Shown here one piece after another: positions 26,342-35,341 of a DNA stretch of 64,000 bases. The first letter of the stretch is position 1; each line of letters begins with the position of its first letter. The position numbers and the translations under genes are program-made. The DNA is from Streptomyces sp. 71268. GTDB lineage: Bacteria; Actinomycetota; Actinomycetes; Streptomycetales; Streptomycetaceae. Where the stretch lies: positions 3,565,001 through 3,629,000 of the forward strand of contig NZ_CP114200.1 of the NCBI RefSeq assembly GCF_029392895.1. Reading direction: 5' to 3'. Under the pieces are notes generated by a model, which had not been told where the DNA came from, did not search any database, and saw only the letters and a program-made list of their open reading frames with translations.

Positions 26342-26354
26342 CGTACGTCGTACG
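26342..26354. promoter_or_regulatory. Candidate operator between CocE-type hydrolase and TetR genes
   Basis: CGTACG-T-CGTACG is a perfect 13-base dyad 18 bp upstream of the hydrolase ATG (minus strand). On that strand TATTCT, a reasonable -10, lies immediately upstream. A TetR bound here would block the hydrolase promoter. The half-site is itself self-complementary, so chance is a real possibility. Confidence 0.35.
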
Positions 26355-26579
26355 AGAATAGGGGATGCTTGGATGGGCACCCACGGGAGCCGGCACTCCC
26401 CGGCGCTGGCACCGCACGGTGCCGGCACTCTCCGACGCTCTCTGGCACTCTCCGACGCTGATTGGTCGCGACGGCCGGAGTCCGCTGGAGCCGGTGCCGG
26501 GCGCCGCGACGTTCGCCGGTGAACCGGGAAACCGATGAACCGAGGTACCGAGGTACCGAAGGATGAGGAGGGTGCGGCC

Positions 26580-27308
26580 GTGACCCGTGACCCGGACGCC
26601 GGTGCGGCGGGGATCGACCCCGAGCGGCTCTGGCTGGGCGACCCGCAACCCCGCAGGGGCCGCCGGCCCGCCTACAGCCGGGAGGCGATCACGGCGGCGG
26701 CCGTCGCGCTGGCCGACGCGGAGGGCCTCGAAGCGGTCACCATGCGCCGGGTCGCCGCGCGGGTCGGGGCCGGCGTCATGTCGCTCTACAGCTACGCGCC
26801 CGACAAGGAGACGCTGCTGGAGCTGATGGTCGACCACGTCAGCGGCGAACTCACCGCGTCGGGCCCGCCCATCACGCCCAGCGGCGACTGGCGCGCCGAC
26901 CTGAAGGCCGTCGCCCACCTCCAGCGCTCCCACATGCTGCGCCACCCGTGGCTGCCCGCCGCCCTGGCCACCCGCCGCAGCCCCGGCCCGAACACCCTGG
27001 CCTTCCTGGAGCACGTGCTCACGATCCTGCGGCCCACCGGGTTGGACGGCGCGTCGAAGCTGGAGGTCTTCGCCCAGCTCACCGCGTTCGTGAGCGGCCA
27101 CGTCGGGCACGAGTTGGCGCAGGCCGCTGCCGCGCGGTCCGCCGACCGCGCCGCGGCCGAGGCCCGCTACCTGGCCACCGTCGCCGCCGACGGTCAGCAC
27201 CCGGAACTCGCCGCGGCCCTCGCCTCGCCGGGCCGCCCGCTGTCCCCCGAGGCCACCTTCGGCCGCTTCCTGGGCCGCCTGATCGACGGCCTCGACGCCG
27301 CCGCCTGA
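26580..27308 (+). CDS. TetR/AcrR-family transcriptional regulator
   Basis: 242-residue regulator with an N-terminal TetR helix-turn-helix (about residues 25-75: YSREAITAAAVALADAEGL, then VTMRRVAARVGAGVMSLYSYAPDKETLLELM) and a TetR_C-type ligand domain after it. It has a ~20-residue extension before the DNA-binding domain. The GTG at 26580 has GAGGAGG 7 bp upstream and is preferred over the in-frame ATG at 26535. It is divergent from the CocE-type hydrolase, its most likely target. Upstream, CGAGGTAC is directly repeated (26541-26556). Confidence 0.88.
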   Translation: MTRDPDAGAAGIDPERLWLGDPQPRRGRRPAYSREAITAAAVALADAEGLEAVTMRRVAARVGAGVMSLYSYAPDKETLLELMVDHVSGELTASGPPITPSGDWRADLKAVAHLQRSHMLRHPWLPAALATRRSPGPNTLAFLEHVLTILRPTGLDGASKLEVFAQLTAFVSGHVGHELAQAAAARSADRAAAEARYLATVAADGQHPELAAALASPGRPLSPEATFGRFLGRLIDGLDAAA

Positions 27309-27484
27309 CCGGCCGACCCACCCGACCCACCGAGCCACCGAGCCACCGAGCCACCGACCCGCCAACTCACTGTCTCGTCGTCTCGCCGTCTCGTACGCGG
27401 CGTGCCCTCGCGCCCGGCCCCCCGGCCCCTCACCCGGCCTCTCCGGCCCCCCCTCGCGCGGCGGCGTCGGGGCCGCCGCCTACT

Positions 27485-28162
27485 GTGAGCCCGGTGACGG
27501 ACGAGAGCGCGGCGCTCCTGCGGCTGACGGGGGTCGGACGGCGGTACGGGGACCGGCCGGTGCTGCGGGCGGTGACGCTGGAGGTGGCGCGCGGCGAGTG
27601 CGTGGCGCTGGTGGGCGACAACGGCTCGGGCAAGTCGACGCTGCTGCGGCTGGCCGTCGGACGGGAGCAACCGTCGCGGGGGACGGTGGAGTTCGCCGGG
27701 TCCCCGATCGACGAGGACGAGGCGGGCGTACGGGCGCGCGTCGCCACAGTGCTGGACGCCGGCGCGCACTACCCGGACCTGACGGCGCGTGAGCACCTGC
27801 TGCTGGTCGCGCTGGCGCACGGGCTGCGCGTGACGGCGGCCGAGGAGGCGGTGGCGGCCGAACTCGCCGCGTACCGGCTGACCGACCACGCCGACCTGCT
27901 GCCCGCCGCGCTGTCCTCCGGGCAGGCCCAGGCGCTGCTGCTGGCCTCGGCGTTCGTACGGCCGCACGAACTGCTCGTCCTAGACGAGCCCGAACAGCGG
28001 CTGGACGCGCACGCGCGGGGGGAGTTGGCGCGCCGGCTGGCCGCGCACCGGGACGCGGGGACCGCCGTGTTGCTGGCGACCCACCACGAGGGCCTGCGCG
28101 CGGTGGCCGACCGGGTGGTCCGGCTCGACACCACGCCGGCCGGGGCGGCGGGCGAGGGCTGA
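27485..28162 (+). CDS. ABC transporter ATP-binding protein
   Basis: 225-residue ABC ATPase: Walker A GDNGSGKST (44-52), signature LSSGQAQ (143-149), Walker B LLVLDEP (163-169) and switch His in THH near 203. It pairs with the membrane protein that starts one base after its stop, forming an exporter of unknown substrate. The start is uncertain: two in-frame GTG codons (27485 and 27494) are close and neither has a clear ribosome site. The 176 bases upstream contain tandem CCGAGCCA units (27325-27355). Confidence 0.88.
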   Translation: MSPVTDESAALLRLTGVGRRYGDRPVLRAVTLEVARGECVALVGDNGSGKSTLLRLAVGREQPSRGTVEFAGSPIDEDEAGVRARVATVLDAGAHYPDLTAREHLLLVALAHGLRVTAAEEAVAAELAAYRLTDHADLLPAALSSGQAQALLLASAFVRPHELLVLDEPEQRLDAHARGELARRLAAHRDAGTAVLLATHHEGLRAVADRVVRLDTTPAGAAGEG

Positions 28163-28163
28163 G

Positions 28164-29789
28164 GTGGCGACCCATCCGGCCCTGGCCTACCTCCACGAGG
28201 TGCGCGCCGGCGCGCGCAGGGCGAAGCGCAGGAGCGCGTGGTTCGCGGCGTACGCCGGCGCCCTCATCGGGGGCGTGTGGGGGCTGCCGCTCCTGCTGGC
28301 GGCCGCCCGGTCGGGCGGCGACGGCGCGCGGGGCGGCGCGCTCGGCGCGCACACCCTGGACGCCCTGCCCCTGCTCGCGCCGGCGGCGCTGCTCGTGGCC
28401 CTGCTCCTGATGGGTTACGGCGCGACCTGGCGGGGCCCGGTGACCGTCGAACGGCCCGCGCTGACCTGGCTGTTGTCGGCCCCGCTGGCGCGCGGTCCGG
28501 TGGTGCTGCCACGCCTGCTGGCCGCGCTGGGCCTCGCCGCGACAGGCGGCGCCATCGCGGGCGGCGTGGCCGGCTTCCTGCTCTCCGCCCTGCGGGGCGC
28601 GCCATGGGCCGGCGCCACCGCGGCCGGCGGGTGGGCCGGCCTGTGCACGGCGCTGGTCGGCGGCGCGCTCGGCGTGGCCGTCGAGCGCCACGAGCCGTCG
28701 CTGCTCCGGCGTGGGACGGGCGTGCTGCGCGCCACGCGCGCGGCGATCGCCGCGCTGTGCGCCGGCGGAGCGCTGGGCGTGGCCTGCGGCGTGCCGTCCT
28801 GGCTCGGCGCGGTGTGCCTGTGGTCGGGCCCCTGGGGCTGGGCGGCGCAGCCGCTGGTCGCGGCCGTGGACGGGCCGGCCCCCGGCTGGCGCGTGGCGAC
28901 GGCGCTGGCGGCCGGGTGTGCGGCGCTGGCGGTGTGGGCCGCGCGCCGGGCGGCTCCCCTGATACCGCTGGCCGCGCTGCGCCGGCGCGCGACGGTCGCC
29001 GCGCAGGTCACGGCGGCACTGTTCGCCCTCGACCTGCGCCAGGCCCGAGGCGCCGTACGCACCCTCGGCACCCCCGGCGCCCGCCCCCGGCTGCGGCTGC
29101 CCCCGCCCCGCCACCGCTGGCTGCTCATCCCCTGGCGCGACGCGACCGGCCTGCTCCGCGCCCCCGCCCGCCTGGCCTGGGCCGCCCTGTGGACGGCGGC
29201 CTCGGTGGCGCTCACGGCGTACGCCCCCACGGCGCGCGACGGCGCGCAACTGGTCGCCGTCGCGGGCGCGGCCGTCGCGGGCTACCTGGCCGCGGCCCAA
29301 CTCGCCGAACCCGCCCGCGTCGAGGCCGACGACATCCGGCGCGCCGCGCCGCTGCCCACCACGGCGGGCGCCCTCGCCCTGTGGCACGCGCTCGTGCCGG
29401 GCGCCGCGCTGCTGGCCGGCACGGGCGCGGGCGCCGTGCTCTGCGCGCTGGCCGGCCGGTGGCAACCCGGGCTCGCGCTGCTGGTCGCGGCGGTTCCGGC
29501 GTACGTGGCGGCGGCGCTGGTCAGCGCGTACCGGGGGCCCGTGCCGCCGCACGTGCTGATCGGCGTCGAGACCCCGATGGGCAACACGGGCGGCCCGCAG
29601 GCGGTGGCCTGGTACCTCCGTGGCCCGCTGGTGCTGCTGGGCGCCACGACTCCGGTCCTGGTCGCCACGGCTCGGGCCAGCGGGTTCACCCCGCTCGCTT
29701 TCGCGCTGGCCCTGCTGTGGCTGTTGGCCGCCGGAGCGGCGGGCCTGTGGTGGGCGTGGCGTACGGGACGGCGGGTGCTGCGGGGCTGA
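28164..29789 (+). CDS. ABC transporter permease-like membrane protein (DUF6297 type)
   Basis: 541-residue polytopic membrane protein with about 12 hydrophobic segments and Ala/Gly/Leu-rich composition. It follows the ATPase gene by one base and starts with GTG. The layout (large single-chain permease downstream of a stand-alone ATPase) fits the actinobacterial DUF6297 group as I recall it; no substrate is known. A cytoplasmic Arg/Pro-rich segment (about 295-320) separates two membrane halves that may have arisen by duplication. Confidence 0.8.
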   Translation: MATHPALAYLHEVRAGARRAKRRSAWFAAYAGALIGGVWGLPLLLAAARSGGDGARGGALGAHTLDALPLLAPAALLVALLLMGYGATWRGPVTVERPALTWLLSAPLARGPVVLPRLLAALGLAATGGAIAGGVAGFLLSALRGAPWAGATAAGGWAGLCTALVGGALGVAVERHEPSLLRRGTGVLRATRAAIAALCAGGALGVACGVPSWLGAVCLWSGPWGWAAQPLVAAVDGPAPGWRVATALAAGCAALAVWAARRAAPLIPLAALRRRATVAAQVTAALFALDLRQARGAVRTLGTPGARPRLRLPPPRHRWLLIPWRDATGLLRAPARLAWAALWTAASVALTAYAPTARDGAQLVAVAGAAVAGYLAAAQLAEPARVEADDIRRAAPLPTTAGALALWHALVPGAALLAGTGAGAVLCALAGRWQPGLALLVAAVPAYVAAALVSAYRGPVPPHVLIGVETPMGNTGGPQAVAWYLRGPLVLLGATTPVLVATARASGFTPLAFALALLWLLAAGAAGLWWAWRTGRRVLRG

Positions 29790-30143
29790 GCGGGTCCCTG
29801 CCGGCCGGGGGTGACGCGGCTGGCCTCGAAGGGCTCGGGCTCGGGCGACGAGCCGAACCCGGACGTGTACGCCAAGCCGCCCATCACGCCCACGTACACG
29901 ACCACGCCGACGTACACGTGCACGTACACGCACACGTCCACGCCCACGTCAGCGGCGCGTGCGCCCTCCGCCACCGGCGTACGACCCGAACACCGCGCTC
30001 CCCCCGACGGCGTACACCCGGTGGTCTGGCTCCCGCTGCCGGGCGAGGGTGGCGGTGGGGCCCGGCCGCCGTCGTACGGACGGCCCGTCGGCCACCACCC
30101 GCCGCCCACCATCCGCCACCCACCGCCTGCCAGGGAGACGCCG
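29790..30143. repeat. Intergenic DNA with ACGTACAC-type simple repeats
   Basis: 354 bases between the permease and alkylsulfatase genes. 29879-29950 is a purine-pyrimidine-alternating stretch built from ACGTACAC/ACGCCCAC units, which could adopt non-B structure. The frame of the sulfatase is open through it, but the translation is Thr/Pro low complexity, so I treat it as non-coding. Confidence 0.5.
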
Positions 30144-32048
30144 ATGCCGGAGAACAGGGGCGGCAAGCCCGCGGAGCCGGCGATCGTCGCGGCCAACCAG
30201 GCGGTCCGGCAGCGCTTCCCCTTCGACGACACGCGCGACCTCGACGACGCCCGACGCGGCTTCCTGGGCACGGCCGACGAGAACCTCGTCCGGGCCGCCG
30301 ACGGGCGGGTGGTCTGGGACCTGGACGCGTACGGCTTCCTGGCGCGGGACTGCCCGGACACCGCGAACCCGAGCCTGTGGCGGCAGAGCAGGCTGGCCGC
30401 CGACCACGGCCTGTTCGAGGTCGTGCCGGGCGTCTACCAGGTGCGCGGCTTCGACCTGTCCAACATGACGCTGGTCGAGGGCGAACGCGGCGTGTTCGTG
30501 ATCGACCCGCTGCTGTGCGCCGAGACCGCCGCCGCCGGCCTCGCCCTGTACCGCGCGCACCGCGGCGACCGGCCGGTCAGCGGGGTGCTCTACACGCACA
30601 GCCACGCCGACCACTTCGGCGGCGTGCGGGGCGTCGTCGGCGACGCCGAGGTCGCCGCCGGGCTGCCGGTCATCGCGCCCGTGGGCTTCCTCGAACACGC
30701 CGTCAGCGAGAACGTCTACGCCGGCGCGGCGATGAACCGCCGCGCCGCGTACATGTACGGCGCCACGCTCCCCAAGGGCGAGCGCGGGCAGATCGGGGCC
30801 GGCCTCGGGCAGACCACCTCCACCGGGTCGGTCGGCCTGATCCCGCCCACGCTGGACATCACCCACACCGGACAGACGGAGACGGTCGACGGTGTCCGGA
30901 TGGTCTTCCAGCTCACCCCCGGCACCGAGGCCCCGGCCGAGCTGAACATCCACTTCCCCGACCACGCGGCGCTGTGCATGGCGGAGAACGCCACCCACAA
31001 CCTGCACAACCTGCTCACCCTGCGCGGCGCCCAGGTCCGCGACCCGCGCGTGTGGGCCCGCTACCTCACCGAGGCCGCCACCCTCTTCGGTGCCGCCTCC
31101 GACATCGCCTTCGCCTCCCACCACTGGCCGGTGTGGGGCCGCGACCGCGTCCTGACGTACCTCGGCGAACAGCGCGACCTGTACGCGTACCTGCACGACC
31201 AGACGCTGCGCCTGCTCAACCAGGGTCTGACCGCCCCGGAGATCGCCGAGACGATCGAAATGCCCCCGGCTTTGGAACGCGCCTGGCACACCCACGGTTA
31301 CTACGGCTCGGTCAGTCACAACACCAAGGCCGTCTACCAGCGCTACCTGGGCTGGTTCGACGGCAACCCGGCCCACCTGTGGGAACACCCACCCGTCGCG
31401 GCGGCCCGGCGGTACGTGGAGTTCATGGGCGGCGCGGACGAGGTGGTACGGCGCGCCCAACGGTCCTTCGCCGAAGGCGACTTCCGCTGGGTGGTCCAGG
31501 TCGTCCACCACGTGCTCTTCGCCGATCCGGAGCACGCCGGCGCGCGGCGGTTGCAGGCCGACGCCCTGGAGCAGCTCGGGTACGGCAGCGAGAACGGGAC
31601 GTGGCGCAACTTCTACCTGACGGGCGCGCTGGAACTACGCCACGGCGCCATCGGCACCCCCACCTCCACCGTCGCCCCCGACCTGCTGGCGGCCCTGACA
31701 CTGGACCAGCTCTGCGACGCCCTCGCCATCCGCGTCGACGGCCCGCGAAGCTGGGATGCGGCCGTGACCGTACGGTTCGAGCTGGCGGACGGCGAACCAC
31801 TCACCCTGCGGCTACGCAACGGCGTCCTCACCCACACCGCCGGCACCAACCCGGCCACCGCCCCGGACCCGGACGCCACGTTCACCCTGGACGAGGCCAC
31901 CCTGCGCGCGGTCCTGCTCGGCGCTGTCGACCCCCGCGACCTGGCCACCCGCGCGAGCGTCACGGCCACCGGCGACCCGACGAAACTGGCCGAACTCCTC
32001 GGTTACCTGAGCGACCCGGACCCCGACTTCGCCATCGTCACCCCCTGA
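30144..32048 (+). CDS. SdsA1-type alkyl/aryl-sulfatase (metallo-beta-lactamase fold)
   Basis: 634-residue zinc hydrolase of alkyl sulfate esters. The zinc motif THSHADHFGG is at 151-160; LNIHFPDHAALCMAENATHNLHN and SHHWPVWG supply further metal and active-site residues. A helical dimerisation domain follows (about 345-480), and the C-terminal ~120 residues form an SCP2-like domain (FELADGEPLTLRLRNGVLTH). The length is normal for the family. No signal peptide is seen from this start, so it may be cytoplasmic, unlike Pseudomonas SdsA1. The ATG follows GGGAGA. Confidence 0.92.
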   Translation: MPENRGGKPAEPAIVAANQAVRQRFPFDDTRDLDDARRGFLGTADENLVRAADGRVVWDLDAYGFLARDCPDTANPSLWRQSRLAADHGLFEVVPGVYQVRGFDLSNMTLVEGERGVFVIDPLLCAETAAAGLALYRAHRGDRPVSGVLYTHSHADHFGGVRGVVGDAEVAAGLPVIAPVGFLEHAVSENVYAGAAMNRRAAYMYGATLPKGERGQIGAGLGQTTSTGSVGLIPPTLDITHTGQTETVDGVRMVFQLTPGTEAPAELNIHFPDHAALCMAENATHNLHNLLTLRGAQVRDPRVWARYLTEAATLFGAASDIAFASHHWPVWGRDRVLTYLGEQRDLYAYLHDQTLRLLNQGLTAPEIAETIEMPPALERAWHTHGYYGSVSHNTKAVYQRYLGWFDGNPAHLWEHPPVAAARRYVEFMGGADEVVRRAQRSFAEGDFRWVVQVVHHVLFADPEHAGARRLQADALEQLGYGSENGTWRNFYLTGALELRHGAIGTPTSTVAPDLLAALTLDQLCDALAIRVDGPRSWDAAVTVRFELADGEPLTLRLRNGVLTHTAGTNPATAPDPDATFTLDEATLRAVLLGAVDPRDLATRASVTATGDPTKLAELLGYLSDPDPDFAIVTP

Positions 32049-32056
32049 CCCGGCGA

Positions 32057-32079
32057 CCGGTACCGCCCCCCGGTACCGG
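32057..32079 (+). terminator. Hairpin after the alkylsulfatase gene
   Basis: CCGGTACCG and CGGTACCGG pair perfectly around a CCCCC loop, 9 bp after the stop. No T-tract. Confidence 0.55.
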
Positions 32080-32199
32080 GGCCGCCTCCTCCCCCGCCCT
32101 CACCCGTACGGCTCACGCCCTGTGGTACCCGCTGTCCGACACCGGTCAGGGTCGAACCAGACCGCGGCTCCCGGACCGCCGGACCGAAGGGCCACGACC

Positions 32200-32661
32200 A
32201 TGAGCGACCACCCGTCCCCGGTACACCGCTCCGCCTCCGGCCGGCCCGATGACCGGCCCGGCTCGTCTCCTCCGCCGGCGAACAGCGCCTGGGCCACCGG
32301 AGGCGCCATCCTGGCCGCCGTCCTCCTGCTGGTCAACGGCGTGCTCCTGGTCCTCCAGGGCATCGCCGCGATCGCCGAGGACGACGTCTACGTCCGCCAC
32401 GACAGCTACCTCTACCGCATCAACCTCACCGGCTGGGGCTGGACCCTCCTGGCCCTCGGCGCGCTGCTACTGGCCACCGGCTGCGGCATCCTCACCGGCC
32501 GCCTCTGGGCCCGCGCCACGGCCATCACCCTGGCCGCCCTCAGCCTGGTGGCCCAGTTCCTCTTCCTGCCGTACGCCCCGGTCTGGTCGGTCGTCGTGAT
32601 GGCGCTCGACCTGTTCGTGATCTGGGCGTTGGCGGTGTATCAGGGGGATCGGGTGGGGTAG
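32200..32661 (+). CDS. Four-helix membrane protein (DUF7144-like)
   Basis: 153 residues. A Ser/Pro-rich N-terminal ~25 residues precede four hydrophobic helices (about 33-55, 78-98, 101-120, 125-145). The segment EDDVYVRHDSYLYRINLTGWGW between helices 1 and 2 is typical of actinobacterial DUF7144 membrane proteins as I recall. Function unknown. The ATG at 32200 is chosen because the upstream in-frame part lacks membrane or domain character; the ribosome site is weak. Confidence 0.7.
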   Translation: MSDHPSPVHRSASGRPDDRPGSSPPPANSAWATGGAILAAVLLLVNGVLLVLQGIAAIAEDDVYVRHDSYLYRINLTGWGWTLLALGALLLATGCGILTGRLWARATAITLAALSLVAQFLFLPYAPVWSVVVMALDLFVIWALAVYQGDRVG

Positions 32662-32727
32662 GGGGTCCGTCGCGACGCGAGGCGGGGTGAGCCTCTGACG
32701 CCCCACCCATGGACTCTGACGCCCCGC

Positions 32728-33057
32728 CTATGACGTGACCATCCGATCGAGTCGCGGAAGCGAAGTAGGGGGCTGATCGCCGAACCAGGCGTATTCGAGA
32801 CCGGACAGCAGCCCCGATTCAGTCCACAAGAGGATCTCACCCACGAGTTCGCCCCTCTCGTCGACAACCGTGCACGTCACCGGAGCAGGCCCGGCCGGGA
32901 GTTGCCCTCTGACACCAACGCATCGTGAAACCCAGCCAGTTGGGCACTGGCAGGGCCTCACTGCGCCACAGATAGCGCCGCATGCACAGTCAAGCGATTG
33001 ACAAGAGGGCGGTCCGGCCCAATCCTCCATGAAGGACCGTCCACCTTCTCCACTCAC
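32728..33057 (-). CDS. Small hypothetical protein downstream of a decayed toxin fragment
   Basis: 109 residues in a lower-GC patch. The N-terminal half is Cys-rich (six Cys within residues 19-46); the C-terminal half, VVDERGELVGEILLWTESG then LSGLEYAWFGDQPP, reads like a small acidic alpha/beta fold and is the more convincing part. It starts 8 bp after the stop of the gene at 33066-33524. Its place downstream of a HINT-toxin remnant suggests an immunity-type or decayed gene; no family recognised. An internal start at residue 10 is possible. Confidence 0.5.
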   Translation of the reverse strand: MSGEGGRSFMEDWAGPPSCQSLDCACGAICGAVRPCQCPTGWVSRCVGVRGQLPAGPAPVTCTVVDERGELVGEILLWTESGLLSGLEYAWFGDQPPTSLPRLDRMVTS

Positions 33058-33065
33058 TCTCTGAG

Positions 33066-33524
33066 CTAACGAACCGTATGAGGATAGGTTTGCCGCACCA
33101 GAATACGGGGGCCGTCTGCCTCGGGGTCCTCGTCTAGCTCGACACTGAACCTACGGTCGGGGAAATCTGCACTCAGCTTGGCCGACCACGGCGTAATGAG
33201 GAGCTCCGCAAGACACAATTCGGCATCGCCCAGCATATCCGAGTTGGCCGGCCAGTTGGCGAAGAGGTGCCGCACTTCGAACGAGTTGAAGCTGTCGACG
33301 AACCGACTCCACGCCATTTCGCCGGAATCACTCCAAGCGGCTACACGGCGCTCGACCTCTTCTGCGTCTCCCACGTTCAACGTGACGAACACAGCACCGC
33401 TCACCACCCGAGTATCTGGCCAGAAGAGGCGACTCAGAGAAAGTGCCACGTACAAGTTCGCAGCGTCCGGGAACTGAACACCCACTCTTCTCAGGACGTC
33501 GTCTGCGGCTCCGTGAATGCTCAT
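33066..33524 (-). CDS. Hypothetical protein, possible immunity protein of a decayed toxin locus
   Basis: 152-residue soluble, acidic protein with no signal or membrane segment: MSIHGAADDVLRRVGVQFPD, then FVTLNVGDAEEVERRV, FSVELDEDPEADGPRILV. No family recognised. Base composition is clearly less GC-rich than the flanks, and the codon third positions are less biased, so the gene was probably acquired. It lies about 200 bases downstream of a pretoxin-HINT fragment on the same strand, the normal place for an immunity gene. The 196-base gap contains no intact toxin domain. Confidence 0.65.
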   Translation of the reverse strand: MSIHGAADDVLRRVGVQFPDAANLYVALSLSRLFWPDTRVVSGAVFVTLNVGDAEEVERRVAAWSDSGEMAWSRFVDSFNSFEVRHLFANWPANSDMLGDAELCLAELLITPWSAKLSADFPDRRFSVELDEDPEADGPRILVRQTYPHTVR

Positions 33525-33720
33525 TTCTAATACCCCAGAGGTAGATTCTCACCAGTAGCACTCTCTCCGTGACCGGTGCCCTTTGGATAGCACAAGGGCG
33601 GGTTCACGCCGCTGTGCGGCTTACCAGTTCCCCGGAGCCTCGAGCCAGGACGCCACCCAGACGGCGCGGGCGACTCTAGAAATCATGTCTGAGCGCGTGA
33701 TTCACCCAATTTCGTCCCGC

Positions 33721-34137
33721 TCAAACCTCGTACGGCCCCTTCGGCATTGTCCTTATCGGGCTGAAGGTGCTCCGCTCTCTTTCTTCTTTTCGAGCCGCAG
33801 TTCGATGTCGCATTCCCATCAGGGGGCAGCTGTTGTTGTGCACCAGAACCGGCGCCCCACCAGCCACCAAATAATACGTACGCACCCCCGAAACCGTCAG
33901 ATCATGCGGGCGCTGAAGCTCGCTGAAATGACGGGTTGAGGCCACCTTCACTGTGGCGCCATCCACCGTATGCAGGCTCATACCGGCCTTGGAGTCGCCC
34001 GCGTTCAGCCAGGAGTCACTGTCCACCCAGAAGGGGTGCGTGGCAGTGGCGATCAGGGAATCCTTCTCGTCCTCCGGACCTGCCACCTTCAGGTCAACGA
34101 ACTCCTTGTCGCCCTCGGTGACGATGGTGCCGACCAT
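33721..34137 (-). pseudogene. C-terminal fragment of a pretoxin-HINT polymorphic toxin
   Basis: 138-codon open frame. Residues 1-103 correspond to the second half of a pretoxin HINT (intein-like) domain: TATHPFWVDSDSWLNAGD, LHTVDGATVKVAS, and the terminal DLTVSGVRTYYLVAGG followed by APVLVHNN, the classic end of the domain just before a toxin module in RHS/LXG-type proteins. A stop codon lies seven codons upstream of the ATG in the same frame and no RHS repeats exist nearby. After LVHNN only ~35 residues follow, rich in Arg/Lys/Glu, too short for a known toxin. It is therefore a remnant left by deletion or displacement of a toxin tail. Confidence 0.75.
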
Positions 34138-34228
34138 CGCGCAAGGTGCGGTTCACCTGGCCTCCAGTCCCACGCTGTTGGCCGCGGTCGGCATAGCCGC
34201 TGTTGGCCCCCCAGACCTCGCAGCGGAG

Positions 34229-35167
34229 CTACCCGCCCGCCCCCTCCCCCGCCGCCGGGCTCGCCTCCAACAGCGGGTTGGCCCGGTCGGCCACCACGTC
34301 CTGGGCCGCATCGGCGAAGGCGCGGAGTTGGTGTGTCGTCGCGGAGGTGCGCCACAGCAGGCGCCAGGCGAAGGGCGGCGCGTCCTCGATCGGCACGTAC
34401 GCCACGTCGGGGCGGGAGTCGAAGCGCTGCGCATGCGCGGGTACGGGGTAGACGCCACGGCCCGCGCCGACGAGGGCCAGCATCTCCTGGATGGTGCCGA
34501 AGTCCGGGCCGCGTTCGACGAGGTGGCCCGTGGGCGTGGTCGCGGGCACGGTCAGCGCGTCCACCTCGGGCGCGAGCAGCCGGGGGCGGAGCACGGGGGT
34601 GCGGGCCAGGTCGTCGAGGCGGACCGCGGCGCGGCGGGCGAAGGGGTGCCGGGCCGAGACGGCGAGCACGGGGTCTTCGCGGAAGAGGACCGGGCTCTCG
34701 CTCACCTCCGGCCGCAGCGGCGGGGCCACGCAGAGCAGCACGTCGATCTCGTCGCCGGCCAGGAGGGTGGTGGCGTCGGCGTACCGCTGCTCAAGGGCCC
34801 GCACCTCGCCGGCCGGGTGCCGGGCCCGGAAGACCTCCGCGACCTCGTACACGAACATGCCGACCCCGGCGCCGATGAACCCCACCCTCAGCACCCCGCC
34901 GCCGCCCCGGCCCGCCTCGACCGCCCGTGCGACAGCCGCCTGGATCTGGTCGTACGCCGGCGCCAGGTCGTCCCGCAGCTGGCGGCCGATCGCCGTGAGG
35001 GCGACGACTCGGCTCGTTCGGTCGAACAGGCGGGCCCCGATGCGGCGTTCCATCTTCTTGACGGCCTGGCTGATCCGGGCCGGGGACACGTGCAGCCGCT
35101 CGGCGGTGCGGCCGAAGTGCAGTTCCCGCGCGAGCGTCAGGAAAATCTCGATGTCGCGGTGTTCCAC
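34229..35167 (-). CDS. LysR-family transcriptional regulator
   Basis: 312 residues. The N-terminal winged helix-turn-helix is plain (MEHRDIEIFLTLARELHFGRT, then AERLHVSPARISQAVKKMERRIGARLF; residues 1-60), followed by a linker helix and a periplasmic-binding-type effector domain (VLRVGFIGAGVG from about 91). It is divergent from an NmrA-like NAD(P)-binding protein gene with 174 bases between, the usual LysR arrangement for target control plus autoregulation. The C-terminus ends in an Ala/Gly/Glu-rich tail. Confidence 0.92.
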   Translation of the reverse strand: MEHRDIEIFLTLARELHFGRTAERLHVSPARISQAVKKMERRIGARLFDRTSRVVALTAIGRQLRDDLAPAYDQIQAAVARAVEAGRGGGGVLRVGFIGAGVGMFVYEVAEVFRARHPAGEVRALEQRYADATTLLAGDEIDVLLCVAPPLRPEVSESPVLFREDPVLAVSARHPFARRAAVRLDDLARTPVLRPRLLAPEVDALTVPATTPTGHLVERGPDFGTIQEMLALVGAGRGVYPVPAHAQRFDSRPDVAYVPIEDAPPFAWRLLWRTSATTHQLRAFADAAQDVVADRANPLLEASPAAGEGAGG

Positions 35168-35180
35168 CCGACCCCCTCAT

Positions 35181-35201
35181 CCGTAACCCACAGATTAACG
35201 G
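35181..35201. promoter_or_regulatory. Candidate LysR operator in the divergent promoter
   Basis: CCGTAA then N8 then TTAACGG is an imperfect dyad of AT-rich half-sites 14 bp upstream of the LysR start, in an otherwise GC-rich spacer. Position and symmetry fit LysR recognition sites (T-N11-A-like). Weak evidence alone. Confidence 0.35.
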
Positions 35202-35341
35202 ACCGTGCGGATTCGGCCATTGTTACGGCTGCCGCCCCGGTCGAGAGTGGTGAGCGACGGCCGAGCGGTCGTCACAACGGCCAAGCAGCGATCAAGCGAT
35301 CAAGCTGCGGCTACGCACCACCAATCAACGGGGAGCACACC

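Noticed and set aside
29811..30143. N-terminal extension of the alkylsulfatase
   Set aside because: Translation is Thr/Pro repeats from simple DNA sequence; the family N-terminus begins at the ATG at 30144.
28238..32203. A 1321-codon + frame across the ABC permease and alkylsulfatase
   Set aside because: Arg/Pro/Gly-rich translation with no motifs; both real genes are unambiguous in other frames.
33525..33720. An intact toxin domain after the HINT fragment
   Set aside because: All minus-strand frames are interrupted by stops; only unmatched peptide fragments remain.
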